Part shown: positions 17,805-26,779 of the stretch, piece after piece | How the letters are laid out: each line of letters begins with the position of its first letter | Numbering within the stretch: the stretch's first letter is position 1 | Program-made: the position numbers and the translations under genes | Assembly (NCBI GenBank): GCA_009781635.1 | Contig: WQXU01000015.1 | Coordinates: 1 to 61,147, forward strand | Reading direction: 5' to 3' | Origin: Treponema sp. | GTDB lineage: Bacteria > Spirochaetota > Spirochaetia > Treponematales > Breznakiellaceae | DNA: 61,147 bases | The notes under the pieces: model-generated | The model's database searches: none | What the model was told of the DNA's origin: nothing | The model's input: the letters and a program-made list of their open reading frames with translations, nothing else

Positions 17805-18686
17805 TTAATTCAATGCTTCTTTGATAGCTCTAATATGATCAGGCGTTGTTCCGCAGCAGCCGCCTATGATGTTGGCGCCGGCAGCTGCAAGCTTTGGAGC
17901 CAGAGCTGCCATATCCTGCGGAGTTTCCGGAAAGACAACTTGTCCTCCCTCATTTTTCGGAAGGCCTGCATTGGCATGAACAAGAATCGGAATATCCTTA
18001 TTAACAGCGCGCATCTGACTTACGATTTCGATCATTCTTTCAAGTCCGTTACCGCAATTTGCACCTACAATATCAGCGCCTGCTTCTATAACCGCATTCA
18101 TTGCGGAAATGGGGTCTGCACCCATCATTGTTCTGTATTCACCCTGCACTGTTTTCTCAAAAGTAAATGTGCAGATTATTTCAAGGCCGGTATTTTCCTT
18201 TACAGCTTTTACAGCCTGGCAGGCTTCTTCTATATCGCTCATTGTTTCGATACAGGCTGCATCCGCTCCGCCTTTTTCAAACGCAACTGCCTGTGTCTTA
18301 AATGCATCGTAGAGTTCTTCTTCGGTTACTTCTTCTGTTACAAGCATCTTACCTGTCGGGCCTATGGAAGCGATTACCCACTTGTCACCTGCAGCTTCGC
18401 GGGAGATTCTTGCCGCAGCTTCGTTTATTTCCGCCGCCCTTTCGGCAAGACCGTAATGCTGAAGTTTAAAACTGCTTCCTCCGAAGCTGTCTGTTTCCAC
18501 CATGTCCGCACCGGCGTCTATATAGCTTTTTGCCACATCCAAAACATCCGCAGGCCTGTCTATACACCAAAGTTCAGGGCATTCGCCGGGTTTTAAGCCT
18601 TTCTTATGCAGAAAAGTCCCCCATGCGCCGTCAGAAATTAACACCTTTCCCGATTTGAGAGCCTGCGTAATTTTTTGCTTTGCCAT
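17805..18686 (-). CDS. Homocysteine S-methyltransferase domain protein (MetH N-domain/BHMT type)
   Basis: This 293-aa protein is a complete Hcy-binding TIM barrel: ISDGAWGTFLHKKGL at the start, ETDSFGGSSFKL, and the three zinc cysteines in VGANCGNG and GGCCGTTPDHI near the end. It corresponds to the first module of MetH without the folate, cobalamin and reactivation modules, so it needs a methyl donor in trans, either a methyl-corrinoid protein or a small donor such as betaine. It is the first gene of the acs operon and is preceded by GGAGATAAAA. Together with the next gene it suggests methionine synthesis from the corrinoid methyl pool. Confidence 0.88.
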   Translation of the reverse strand: MAKQKITQALKSGKVLISDGAWGTFLHKKGLKPGECPELWCIDRPADVLDVAKSYIDAGADMVETDSFGGSSFKLQHYGLAERAAEINEAAARISREAAGDKWVIASIGPTGKMLVTEEVTEEELYDAFKTQAVAFEKGGADAACIETMSDIEEACQAVKAVKENTGLEIICTFTFEKTVQGEYRTMMGADPISAMNAVIEAGADIVGANCGNGLERMIEIVSQMRAVNKDIPILVHANAGLPKNEGGQVVFPETPQDMAALAPKLAAAGANIIGGCCGTTPDHIRAIKEALN

Positions 18687-18726
18687 TTTTATCTCCTTAA
18701 AGCAGATAGTTATACTTAATGCGATA

Positions 18727-18755
18727 ATTATATATCATAGAAGGGAAATCAACAA
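18727..18755 (-). promoter_or_regulatory. Promoter of the acs operon
   Basis: On the minus strand TTGTTG (18750-18755) and a perfect TATAAT (18727-18732) are separated by exactly 17 nt. Transcription would start near 18720, giving a leader of about 34 nt before the ATG at 18686. The whole space between the divergent genes is only 88 nt, so no riboswitch fits here. Confidence 0.7.
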
Positions 18756-18774
18756 GAAAAAGAAGGACACTAGT

Positions 18775-19338
18775 ATGGGATATGATGATGCGTTAAACCT
18801 TGCCATGCAAAAACTTTCGCAGATAAAACCAGAAACAGTCTGCGGGAATTGCGGCGTGCGTTACGAAGGGGGAGAGTATTTTCTTTCATGGTTTAATATG
18901 GAAAAATCCTTGTCGAATGCTTCTGTACCTCATAAAATCTTATGGCTTCATTACATGACTGCAGATGGGTCAAAGAAAGAGGCAGGACAATTGATGTCTT
19001 ACAGGGAAGCTGCTCCTGCGCTTTTTTATGAGCCAAACTTCAATAAGAGGGCAGTGCGCCCCCTTGTTAACTGCTTTGGTAAAAATCCCGAAAAATTAAT
19101 TGAAACAGGCCTTGCTCTGGGCGGACAAAAAGCCTTAACAGGTGATACATCAATTAAAGCAAATGTCCTTCCTTACCTTCCTTTAACCTTTGTCATATGG
19201 AAGGGGTGTGATGAGTTTCCTCCCGGCGGCAATATACTGTTTGATAAATCAGCCAAAACCTGGTTTCCGCCTGAAGATTTGGCAGTTCTGGCAAGCTTTG
19301 CAGTTTACGAGTTAATTGGCGCAAGCAAAAGATTGTAA
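18775..19338 (+). CDS. DUF3786 family protein
   Basis: This 187-aa protein resembles DUF3786, a family of unknown function seen mainly in anaerobes. The visible marks are VCGNCGVRYEGGEYFLSWF near the N terminus, LWLHYMTADG, and a C-terminal PLTFVIWKGCDEFPPGGNILFD. The frame is open further upstream to 18655, but the ATG at 18775 has GAAGGA 7-12 nt before it and the extension runs into the acs promoter. It is transcribed away from the acs operon and shares its intergenic region, so co-regulation is plausible. The paired cysteines (CGNC) could bind metal; this is a guess. Confidence 0.8.
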   Translation: MGYDDALNLAMQKLSQIKPETVCGNCGVRYEGGEYFLSWFNMEKSLSNASVPHKILWLHYMTADGSKKEAGQLMSYREAAPALFYEPNFNKRAVRPLVNCFGKNPEKLIETGLALGGQKALTGDTSIKANVLPYLPLTFVIWKGCDEFPPGGNILFDKSAKTWFPPEDLAVLASFAVYELIGASKRL

Positions 19339-19545
19339 GTGCGTTATGTGCAATACATTAAAAAAGGGGTGATAAACCCCTGTTATGTAAAAACCGCCTG
19401 AAGTGCCCGGGCATTAAATACCATTACGCTCTTCTTTCTCTTGATTTTTAGAAAAGTCTGTATGATAATGTCAGAGACCTTCTATGGATTTTATTTTTAG
19501 AAGCTCCCTGGTTAATTTTTCGCTCAGGAGAAAGATAAAAAGATA

Positions 19546-20922
19546 ATGGCAGTTAAAAAAAGGCATAGATTGTCAGTTAAAGCGGTGATGTCATTTTTTT
19601 GTTCATTGGCGCTTTGCTCATTTGTTGCCGGAATTACAATATCAAGCAGGCAAAATATTGAAAAACTGCAAGTGGAACAGCTTATACTGGAAAAAACAAT
19701 TCGTATTAATGATGTTATTTCCAAATTGCTTTACAGGGCAAACTCGCTTGCGACAATGGTAGTCCAGGGAAATGGTGTTGTTGAAAATTTTGATATTGTT
19801 GCGCCTACTATAGCCAATGATCCGGCAATTTTAAATGTACTTGTCGCTCCTGGCGGCGTTGTATCAAATGTCTATCCCCTGACTGACGGTAACGATGCCG
19901 TTTTGGGCTGGGATTTTTTCAGCAATAATCCTGGTAATCTGGAAGCCATTGCCGCAATGGATTCCGGAACTATTTTGCTTGGAGGCCCTTTTAGATCGGC
20001 GCAGGGCAGTGAAGTTCTGGTTGGAAGGATGCCGGTATACATCGATACTCCTTTAGAAAAAAATAAACTTTGGGGGCTTGTCTCTGTAACGCTCAGATTT
20101 CCGGATGCTCTGGATAATGCCGATCTTGGTATTTTAAGCAGCCGGGGTTTGGCATATGAATTATGGAGAATTAACCCGGATACAAATGAAAGACAGGTAA
20201 TAGCAACCAATTATGAATTTGCAAGAACGGACGCACATTTTACCGAGAAACATGTTCCTGTAATAAATGCAAACTGGTATTTAAAGGTATGGCTTACTTA
20301 TGCATGGTACAACCATCCGGAAAATCTGGCTCTTATAATCGCAGGTTTTCTTATAAGCCTTCTTGTCTTTTTTGTTATGCAAAATAACTATGAGCTGAAA
20401 AAAATGAGAACTGTTTTGGAGGACATAGTAAAAACAGATCCCCTGACAGGCATATTCAACAGACGGCATTTTATGGAAATATCATATATGAATACAGAAA
20501 GAGAACGCCGTCAAAACGGAGAATGTTATATTGTGCTTTTTGATCTGGACAGATTCAAAAAAATCAATGATACATACGGACATGTTGTTGGCGATTATGT
20601 TCTAATAGAAGTATCATCGCGCGTAAAAGCGATGATTCGCCCATATGATTTATTTGCGCGATACGGCGGAGAAGAGTTTATTATTTACGCATCCCAGGCA
20701 GACAAAAAAGATATATTTGAAATGACTGAACGGATTAGATTGGCTTTGTTTAACAATGAGTTTAAAAATAATGAAGTATCCTTTTCTGTATCTGCAAGTT
20801 TTGGCATAGCATGTATCAATGATTATGATATTGGTAAGGCTATAGTAAATGCGGATAAAGCGCTTTACAAGGCGAAAGAAAACGGCCGGAATAATACTGT
20901 TTTTTGGGATGTAAATTATTAA
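19546..20922 (+). CDS. Membrane-bound diguanylate cyclase (CHASE-like sensor, GGDEF)
   Basis: This 458-aa protein has an N-terminal membrane helix (about residues 15-33), an extracytoplasmic sensor of about 230 residues resembling CHASE domains, a second helix near residue 265 (LALIIAGFLISLLVFFVM) and a cytoplasmic GGDEF domain. The catalytic site is intact: DPLTGIFNRRHF, FDLDRFKKINDTYGH and RYGGEEF (a functional GGEEF variant). It should make cyclic di-GMP in response to an unknown external signal. CAGGAGAAAG precedes the ATG. It sits alone between two intergenic spaces; pgi follows after 20 nt and could be cotranscribed. Confidence 0.92.
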   Translation: MAVKKRHRLSVKAVMSFFCSLALCSFVAGITISSRQNIEKLQVEQLILEKTIRINDVISKLLYRANSLATMVVQGNGVVENFDIVAPTIANDPAILNVLVAPGGVVSNVYPLTDGNDAVLGWDFFSNNPGNLEAIAAMDSGTILLGGPFRSAQGSEVLVGRMPVYIDTPLEKNKLWGLVSVTLRFPDALDNADLGILSSRGLAYELWRINPDTNERQVIATNYEFARTDAHFTEKHVPVINANWYLKVWLTYAWYNHPENLALIIAGFLISLLVFFVMQNNYELKKMRTVLEDIVKTDPLTGIFNRRHFMEISYMNTERERRQNGECYIVLFDLDRFKKINDTYGHVVGDYVLIEVSSRVKAMIRPYDLFARYGGEEFIIYASQADKKDIFEMTERIRLALFNNEFKNNEVSFSVSASFGIACINDYDIGKAIVNADKALYKAKENGRNNTVFWDVNY

Positions 20923-20942
20923 GTAAATAAAAGGAGATAGAC

Positions 20943-22520
20943 ATGCAATACTTAAATTTTGACAAGGTTCCTGTATACAAAAAACTGGCGGAACATGCGG
21001 GCACAGGTTTTAATTTTAAGGAAAAACTGGACGCAAAAAGGGTAGAAGATTGCATTGTTCCCATGGCTGCTTCTCTTAATTATTCATGGGCGGCAAAGGC
21101 AGCTGATTCGCAGTGCATAAAATTATTGCAGGAACTTGCAGAGCAGCAGGAACTAATTGCCAAGTACAAGGCTCTTTTAAACGGAGAGATGATGAACACA
21201 GGCGAGAAACGCAAGGTGCTGCATCATCTTCTTCGCGGGGAGCAGGGGCAGCCTGTGACGGAAGACGGAAAAAATATCGGGGATTTTTACAGGAAGGAAC
21301 TGGACAGATTCAGTTCTTTTGCATCCGCTGTTCATGAAGGTAAATATAAGGGTTCTACAGGAAAAATGTTTAATACAGTTGTCCAGATAGGCATTGGCGG
21401 CTCCGATTTGGGGCCGCGCGCGCTGTATCTGGCCTTGGAAAACTGGGCGGAAGCTGAAGGAAAGAAAAAATTAAATGCCAAATTTATATCAAATGTTGAT
21501 CCGGATGATGCATCTTCTGTAATTGCTTCCTGCGCGCTTGAAAATTGCCTTTTCATTCTTGTTTCAAAGAGCGGAACAACGCAGGAGACGCTTGCAAACG
21601 AACTTTTTGTAAAGGATAAATTGACAAAGGCAGGACTTGATGCAAGCAAACACATGATTGCAGTTACAAGCGAAACAAGTCCCCTTGCGCGTAACAGCGC
21701 GTATCTTGATTCCTTCTACATAGACGATTATGTGGGCGGACGTTATTCTTCTTCGTCGGCAGTGGGCGGATGCGTTCTTTCTCTTGCCTTTGGGCCGGAT
21801 GTTTTTAAGGAATTTCTTGCAGGAGCCGCACAAGCCGACAAGCTTGCATTAAATGAAAATATACTTGAAAACGCAGCCTTACTGGATGCCTTAATCGGAA
21901 TTTGGGAGCGCAACTTCCTTAATTATCCGTATACCGCAGTGCTGCCTTACAGCCAGGCCTTAGGCCGCTTCCCTGCGCACCTGCAGCAGATGGACATGGA
22001 ATCGAACGGAAAGCGCGTTAACAGAAACGGCGAAGCTGTTTCGTATAACACAGGCCCAGTTATTTTCGGCGAGCCAGGGACAAACGGCCAGCATTCCTTT
22101 TATCAGCTTTTGCATCAGGGAACAGGAGTTATTCCATTGCAGTTTATTGGTTTTTCAGACAGCCAGAGAAACGATGATGTAATTGTTGACAATTCAATAA
22201 GCCAGAAAAAACTTGCAGCTAACCTTGCAGCCCAGATTGTAGCTTTTGCAAAAGGTCAGCAAAGCGAAGATGGCAATAAAGAATTCCCCGGCGGAAGACC
22301 GTCCAGCCTTATTTACGGAAAAAAGCTTACGCCTGCCGCGCTTGGATGCCTTCTTGCGCATTTTGAAAACAAGGTTATGTTCCAGGGATTTGTGTGGAAT
22401 GTAAACAGTTTTGATCAGGAAGGAGTGCAGCTTGGAAAAATCCTTACAAAAAAAGTTCTGTCAGGCGATTTTTCAGACGGCGCGCTTGAAATATACAGCA
22501 AAATACTTGGGATTTTTTAA
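20943..22520 (+). CDS. pgi: Glucose-6-phosphate isomerase
   Basis: This 525-aa protein converts glucose-6-phosphate and fructose-6-phosphate. Family blocks are plain: QIGIGGSDLGPRALYLAL, VSKSGTTQETLANE, DYVGGRYSSSSAVGG, PYTAVLPYSQALGRF, GTNGQHSFYQLLHQGT (the catalytic His region) and EGVQLGKILTKK near the C terminus. AAAGGAGATAG stands before the ATG. Its stop overlaps the convergent peptidase gene by 4 nt. It is a long-type isomerase, somewhat longer than the compact bacterial form of about 450 aa. Confidence 0.97.
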   Translation: MQYLNFDKVPVYKKLAEHAGTGFNFKEKLDAKRVEDCIVPMAASLNYSWAAKAADSQCIKLLQELAEQQELIAKYKALLNGEMMNTGEKRKVLHHLLRGEQGQPVTEDGKNIGDFYRKELDRFSSFASAVHEGKYKGSTGKMFNTVVQIGIGGSDLGPRALYLALENWAEAEGKKKLNAKFISNVDPDDASSVIASCALENCLFILVSKSGTTQETLANELFVKDKLTKAGLDASKHMIAVTSETSPLARNSAYLDSFYIDDYVGGRYSSSSAVGGCVLSLAFGPDVFKEFLAGAAQADKLALNENILENAALLDALIGIWERNFLNYPYTAVLPYSQALGRFPAHLQQMDMESNGKRVNRNGEAVSYNTGPVIFGEPGTNGQHSFYQLLHQGTGVIPLQFIGFSDSQRNDDVIVDNSISQKKLAANLAAQIVAFAKGQQSEDGNKEFPGGRPSSLIYGKKLTPAALGCLLAHFENKVMFQGFVWNVNSFDQEGVQLGKILTKKVLSGDFSDGALEIYSKILGIF

Positions 22521-23446
22521 TTAACAAGTTCTGTCATAAATTTTATTGTCTGCGGGAAGTGTTCAGGCGTAAGGCGCGAATGGGTATCGTTTGCATTGTT
22601 GATACATCTCCATGTTTCAGGAAGATGGCGGCGTTCTGCAGGAACCTTAATTTCCCCTGAAATAATTATATCCGCAAAATCGGGGCGGTTTCGAAGAAGT
22701 GATTCGTACTTATCCGCTTCCTGCGCCGGAAGCACTGTGACAGTCTGCGAGGCAAGTCCTGCGCGCAGGAAACCAATGTCATCTGAAAACGGGGTTGGAG
22801 CTAAAAGGACCTTATCCATGCGAAGATTATTGGCGGTGACAAGCGCATGATCCCTTAACTTCTTTATAGCGGAACTTACCCTGTTTATATTGGAGCTTTC
22901 GCTTTTTTTCAGCATATGATCTGTTGTAGTTGAAATAATAAAGACATCTCCTGTGCCGCATGCGTCAAAATTAAACATCTTCGCTTTTTCAAGTCCCCAT
23001 GTTTTAATTTTTTTTGCCAGTGTATAAGACCCCTGATCTTCAAAACTTTCCCCGGCGGATAATTCCTCTTTGTCGGTAAATACAATTATCCAGTTGTTGG
23101 AGTTTTTTTTTGCCAGAATAAGGGCCGTGTTTAACAGATGAAAAACAGCTATGCTGTTATCATTGGCTCCGCTGCTTCCTGCGACACGATCATAATGCGC
23201 AGTTAATAAAAAAGGGCTTTGCCCCTTAAATGGAAATGTTCCGCCTGATTCACGCAAAGGTTTTTGCCGCGGCGGAAAAATAAAAATATGCCTGTTTCCC
23301 GCAACAGATATGACTGCCGAGTTTAATTTAAGCGCATCTATCCTTGCTGTTAGTATGGCATAACGGTCGGCATTAGGAGAGATAAAATCAAAGAAGCGGT
23401 CATACGGAGCATATTTTACCCAGTCGCTTAAATTATTTGATTTCAC
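22517..23446 (-). CDS. M28-family zinc peptidase-like protein
   Basis: This 309-aa protein has the metal ligands of M28 aminopeptidases in order: His and Asp in LTAHYDRV, Asp in GANDNSIAV, Glu-Glu in FTDKEELS, Asp in FNFDACGTGD and a C-terminal His in NDTHSRLTPEH. No signal peptide is visible, so it likely acts in the cytoplasm. The start is a GTG at 23446 directly abutting the TAG of pdxY, with no good ribosome site, implying translational coupling. It is the last gene of a four-gene operon (phosphoesterase, ParB-like, pdxY, peptidase). The substrate is unknown. Confidence 0.85.
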   Translation of the reverse strand: MKSNNLSDWVKYAPYDRFFDFISPNADRYAILTARIDALKLNSAVISVAGNRHIFIFPPRQKPLRESGGTFPFKGQSPFLLTAHYDRVAGSSGANDNSIAVFHLLNTALILAKKNSNNWIIVFTDKEELSAGESFEDQGSYTLAKKIKTWGLEKAKMFNFDACGTGDVFIISTTTDHMLKKSESSNINRVSSAIKKLRDHALVTANNLRMDKVLLAPTPFSDDIGFLRAGLASQTVTVLPAQEADKYESLLRNRPDFADIIISGEIKVPAERRHLPETWRCINNANDTHSRLTPEHFPQTIKFMTELVN

Positions 23447-24316
23447 CTATTTTATTTTTTCCGCCTTGAAATTTAAAACAGGAGATACAAGCTGCATCTG
23501 CGCCTGTATTATTTTTAATTCTACAGGGCCGTTTTCCGTCCCCGAAGATGCGTTTTTACTTTCATTTAAAATGCCGAAAACAGACGCAGTGCAAAGCTCT
23601 AAAGTTTTTTCAAGATTTTTTGTTTCCAGATAACGCGACAGGAAGACGGCTGCGGTCATATCTCCTGTTCCTGCAACGCTTCCAAGAGGCAGTTCCGGAG
23701 TTGTAATTTTATATATATTTGTTTTATTTGACGCAATCATACTCAATACCGGATGGGAATTATTTTCCTTATAACTTGTAACAAGTACAATAGACGGCCC
23801 CATTTCATGCAGAATATTAACAGCTTCTAATGCATTATCAAGCGTTTGCGTTTTAATGCCTGTAAGCGCTTCAAGTTCAAACTGGTTCGGGCTTACAATG
23901 TCAGCTAATGGTACAAGTTCATTTTTAAAAATCGCAGGTATATCCGGTTTAACGTAAAAACCCCTGCCTGCATCGCCCATGACAGGATCGCAGCAGTAAA
24001 TGGCATTTGGGCTGGATGCGCGCACTTTATTTACAGCGTCAATAACAGCCCTGCCGATTGAGGCATCTCCAAGATAGCCTGAAAGAACGGCATCACAATT
24101 AACAAGCGCGCCTCTTTCTTCAAGCCCTGTAACAAGCTCTGATGTCAGCTCTGCTCCCAGAACCCTGCCTCTCCATGAACCGTAACCTGTGTGGTTTGAA
24201 AACTCCACTGTGTTAACAGCCCACACTTCACGGCCCAGCCTTTGCATGGGGAAAACTGCCGCTGTATTTCCTGCGTATCCGTATACCACATGAGACTGAA
24301 TTGATAAAATTGCCAA
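23447..24316 (-). CDS. pdxY: Pyridoxal/pyridoxamine kinase PdxY
   Basis: This 289-aa ribokinase-fold enzyme phosphorylates pyridoxal in the PLP salvage pathway. Signatures include ILSIQSHVVYGYAGN at the N terminus, NTVEFSNHTGYGSWRG, DPVMGD and the ATP/catalytic block GSVAGTGDMTAAVFL. The Val in the substrate loop and the SNHTGYG block fit PdxY rather than ThiD. It starts 1 nt after the ParB-like gene and its stop abuts the peptidase GTG. Length is normal. Confidence 0.93.
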   Translation of the reverse strand: MAILSIQSHVVYGYAGNTAAVFPMQRLGREVWAVNTVEFSNHTGYGSWRGRVLGAELTSELVTGLEERGALVNCDAVLSGYLGDASIGRAVIDAVNKVRASSPNAIYCCDPVMGDAGRGFYVKPDIPAIFKNELVPLADIVSPNQFELEALTGIKTQTLDNALEAVNILHEMGPSIVLVTSYKENNSHPVLSMIASNKTNIYKITTPELPLGSVAGTGDMTAAVFLSRYLETKNLEKTLELCTASVFGILNESKNASSGTENGPVELKIIQAQMQLVSPVLNFKAEKIK

Positions 24317-24317
24317 A

Positions 24318-25244
24318 CTATGCCTTCCTGTTTATACGAAGAATCCTGTCAATAAATGACGATAAAAATCTTGGTAATTTGCCTTTGTCCTGCCCGTATT
24401 TTTTGGAAAAATCATCGGCGGCTTTTGAAAGCGAATAAGAACCGTATTTTTTTTTAAGAAAATCCCAGTGTTTGATTATCCACACATAAAGATCTGCTTC
24501 CGTTCTTCCGGGAAAGTTAACAAGCAGCCGTTGTTCTCTTGTTACCTCTATTACGGGATTATACACATTGTTATACCATGATACAAGCGCATCATTAAAT
24601 AAAATTTCTTCTTCAATGTCTTCGTTTAAATAATATTTATGTACAAGAATATGATTGTAAATGACATCGTAGCGGCCTGTAGAGCTAAAATCAAGATTCC
24701 AGAAATCAGTAAGATCGCCGAAATAGGTTTCTGAATAAAATATTTTTTTCTCGTACTCTATAATTGCATCGCGCAAATCATCTGTTGACATGGAAGGCGA
24801 TAAAATAATTTCTGTTGAAAGGCTTATAACTTCAGCGTCGATAAACTCCACCTGCTGCATTTTTGCAACAGATACCCTGTGATTACCGTCGCGTACAAAA
24901 TAAACTCCGCCTATTTCGTAAAGCAGAATCGGCGGCAGAATGATGTCTTTAAGATGCGCTTCATCAACCCTCTGCCAGCGGTGACGAAGATGCTCTCTTT
25001 TCGGAAGAAAGTACTTGTTAAAATCATGGTAACGGCCTTCGCTGCCTATAACAAGTTCGATAGGTACTGTCTGATTTCCCATGTATACTTCGTTTTTAGG
25101 TTTTAAAATATCCTTGACATCATTAAAAGACAGCAGCCTGTCACGATCGGTATTTAAAAAATTGGCAATTTTTGTAAGCATTGCCCTGCCGCGCGCGCGT
25201 GAAAAATCTTCAGAAGCCCTCACCGTTATTGCATCAAAATCCAT
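24318..25244 (-). CDS. ParB/DUF4032-like nuclease-fold protein
   Basis: This 308-aa protein contains a ParB-N-like core: ILLYEIGGVYFVRDGNHRVSVAKM, where GNHR is the family motif of ParB/sulfiredoxin-type domains, followed by a helical C-terminal region. The frame is open to 25358, but TTTGGAGAT before the ATG at 25244 and the 1-nt spacing from the upstream stop make that the start. Proteins of this kind bind nucleotides (CTP in ParB), but partner genes for chromosome partition are absent. The role is not known; the operon links it to a phosphoesterase and a vitamin-salvage kinase. Confidence 0.7.
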   Translation of the reverse strand: MDFDAITVRASEDFSRARGRAMLTKIANFLNTDRDRLLSFNDVKDILKPKNEVYMGNQTVPIELVIGSEGRYHDFNKYFLPKREHLRHRWQRVDEAHLKDIILPPILLYEIGGVYFVRDGNHRVSVAKMQQVEFIDAEVISLSTEIILSPSMSTDDLRDAIIEYEKKIFYSETYFGDLTDFWNLDFSSTGRYDVIYNHILVHKYYLNEDIEEEILFNDALVSWYNNVYNPVIEVTREQRLLVNFPGRTEADLYVWIIKHWDFLKKKYGSYSLSKAADDFSKKYGQDKGKLPRFLSSFIDRILRINRKA

Positions 25245-25245
25245 T

Positions 25246-25902
25246 TTAATCTCCAAAGTTAATAACATAATGGCTGTATGCGTTAATAACAGTTGTATCC
25301 TTCCATTTGGTGCATCGTACATCTGAAAGATCGTATAAATGAATATGACCATGAACAAGATATTTTGGTTTAAATGTCTTCATAAACCATAAATAGGATT
25401 TAAAGCCGCAATGGCATTTATCGCTTTTGTCATGAATGCCCTTGGGCGGGGCATGAGTCAGAAGAATGTCAACAAACCTGCCGTATGCAATACGGTTCCA
25501 CAAAAGTTTTGGTATTAATTTAACTATCTCCAGAAACATCTCAAAATCCGAAAACTGGTTTACGCCGTTATTGTAACGCATAGAGCCGCCAAGGCCTGCA
25601 AGAATAATCTTCTCCTCTTTTTTTACCTTTGTCCCGATATGAATGGCGCCGCAGCCCATATAATCCCTGATTTCCGGTATTAAGGGAGTGCTCCATAATT
25701 TTTTATAATGACACAGGTTATCCGTATGGTGGTTCCCAAAAACAAAAAAGAGGGGTTTATTCAATATAGAAATTATATAATCAAGATAATCAAGCGGTAA
25801 ATCCCCTGCAGCCAGGATTAAATCAACATCGGCAAAACGCTCCTTTATTCTGGGTGAATAGACTTGCGGATCCAGTTGATCGGAAATACATAGTATCTTC
25901 AA
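25246..25902 (-). CDS. Calcineurin-like metallophosphoesterase
   Basis: This 218-aa protein has the metallophosphoesterase motifs: CISDQLDPQ (a variant of the DxH block, with Gln instead of His), AAGDLPLDYLD (GD), FGNHHTD (GNHx), LLTHAPPKG (H) and VHGHIHLYD (GHxH). The first ligand His is replaced by Gln, which may alter metal preference. The start is a TTG at 25902 with a short AAGG upstream; a TATAAT box lies about 21 nt before it. It is the first gene of the operon. Confidence 0.85.
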   Translation of the reverse strand: MKILCISDQLDPQVYSPRIKERFADVDLILAAGDLPLDYLDYIISILNKPLFFVFGNHHTDNLCHYKKLWSTPLIPEIRDYMGCGAIHIGTKVKKEEKIILAGLGGSMRYNNGVNQFSDFEMFLEIVKLIPKLLWNRIAYGRFVDILLTHAPPKGIHDKSDKCHCGFKSYLWFMKTFKPKYLVHGHIHLYDLSDVRCTKWKDTTVINAYSHYVINFGD

Positions 25903-26011
25903 TGGCTGCGCCTTTTTGTCGATATTATAGTAAGGCTTGCCATAAATATGGCAATGATTACCTGTGTTTTACATTAATTTTAATATATATTATGGATATA
26001 AGGAAGGTTTT

Positions 26012-26752
26012 ATGGATAAAAAGATCTTGATTATTCATGTTATGGGGGCTTGCGCTTTTAAAGCGGCCTTTTTAACAGGTATATTTTTATTTTTAATTCC
26101 TTTCACCTACGGGCAGTCGGCTTTTGTAAGGGGAGAGGAGCTGTTAATGCAGAATAATCCGGCCCAGGCAGCGCCCTTTCTTGAACGCGCTCTTGCAGAA
26201 GATCCGGCAAATGTGACAACCTATCTTTATCTTGGCATTGTATATGAGCAGTTAAACAGAATGGATGAGGCTATTGCCGTTTACAGGCGGGTTTTACCAA
26301 CTGCAGGGAATATGTCCGCTGCTGTTGCAAATAATCTTGGAAATGTATATTTTCAAAGAGGTAATACAGAGCTGGCCGAGCAGTTTTATACGCAGTCGAT
26401 TGGTTTTAACTCGATTTTTTCAAATGCATATCTTGGCAGAGCCAACACCAGAATAAAGACAGGGCAGTTATTGCACGCAGTCACCGATTATGAGCAGTAT
26501 TTGACGCTTGAGCCGCGCTCAGGACAAAGAGAAAATATTGAAAGGCTGATAGCTTTAATCCGCACGGAAATTGCCGCAGAAGAGATGAGAAGGATTATGG
26601 CGGCGGAAGAGGAGCGCAGAATAGCGGAAGAAAGGCAGAGGCTTTTGGATACAGTTTCGGCGTCCCTGCAATCGCTGGCTGAATCAAGTCAGGGAATATC
26701 TACAGGCGCAGAAAGCGTAATTCAATATGACGATGAGTTTGAACTTGAATAG
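26012..26752 (+). CDS. Secreted TPR-repeat protein
   Basis: This 246-aa protein has a signal peptide or membrane anchor (a hydrophobic run over residues 14-34 ending near YGQS), then three to four TPR repeats (AAPFLERALAEDPANVTTYL, AVYRRVLPTAGN, AEQFYTQSIGFNSIFSNAYL) and a charged helical tail rich in EEMRR and EEERR. The start is the ATG at 26012 with GGAAGG upstream; the frame extends to 25964 without a ribosome site. It precedes a second TPR gene by 27 nt, so both are probably cotranscribed. It likely acts as a periplasmic scaffold. Partners are unknown. Confidence 0.8.
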   Translation: MDKKILIIHVMGACAFKAAFLTGIFLFLIPFTYGQSAFVRGEELLMQNNPAQAAPFLERALAEDPANVTTYLYLGIVYEQLNRMDEAIAVYRRVLPTAGNMSAAVANNLGNVYFQRGNTELAEQFYTQSIGFNSIFSNAYLGRANTRIKTGQLLHAVTDYEQYLTLEPRSGQRENIERLIALIRTEIAAEEMRRIMAAEEERRIAEERQRLLDTVSASLQSLAESSQGISTGAESVIQYDDEFELE

Positions 26753-26779
26753 TGTCAGCTTAAAAGGGGGGGATTTGTT

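Noticed and set aside
18687-18774. Cobalamin or SAM riboswitch before the acs operon.
   Set aside because: Only 88 nt separate the divergent genes and the predicted leader is about 34 nt, too short for either class.
19364-19381. AGGGGT-GATAA-ACCCCT hairpin after the DUF3786 gene as a terminator.
   Set aside because: The stem is only 6 bp and no T-run follows; termination there is unproven.
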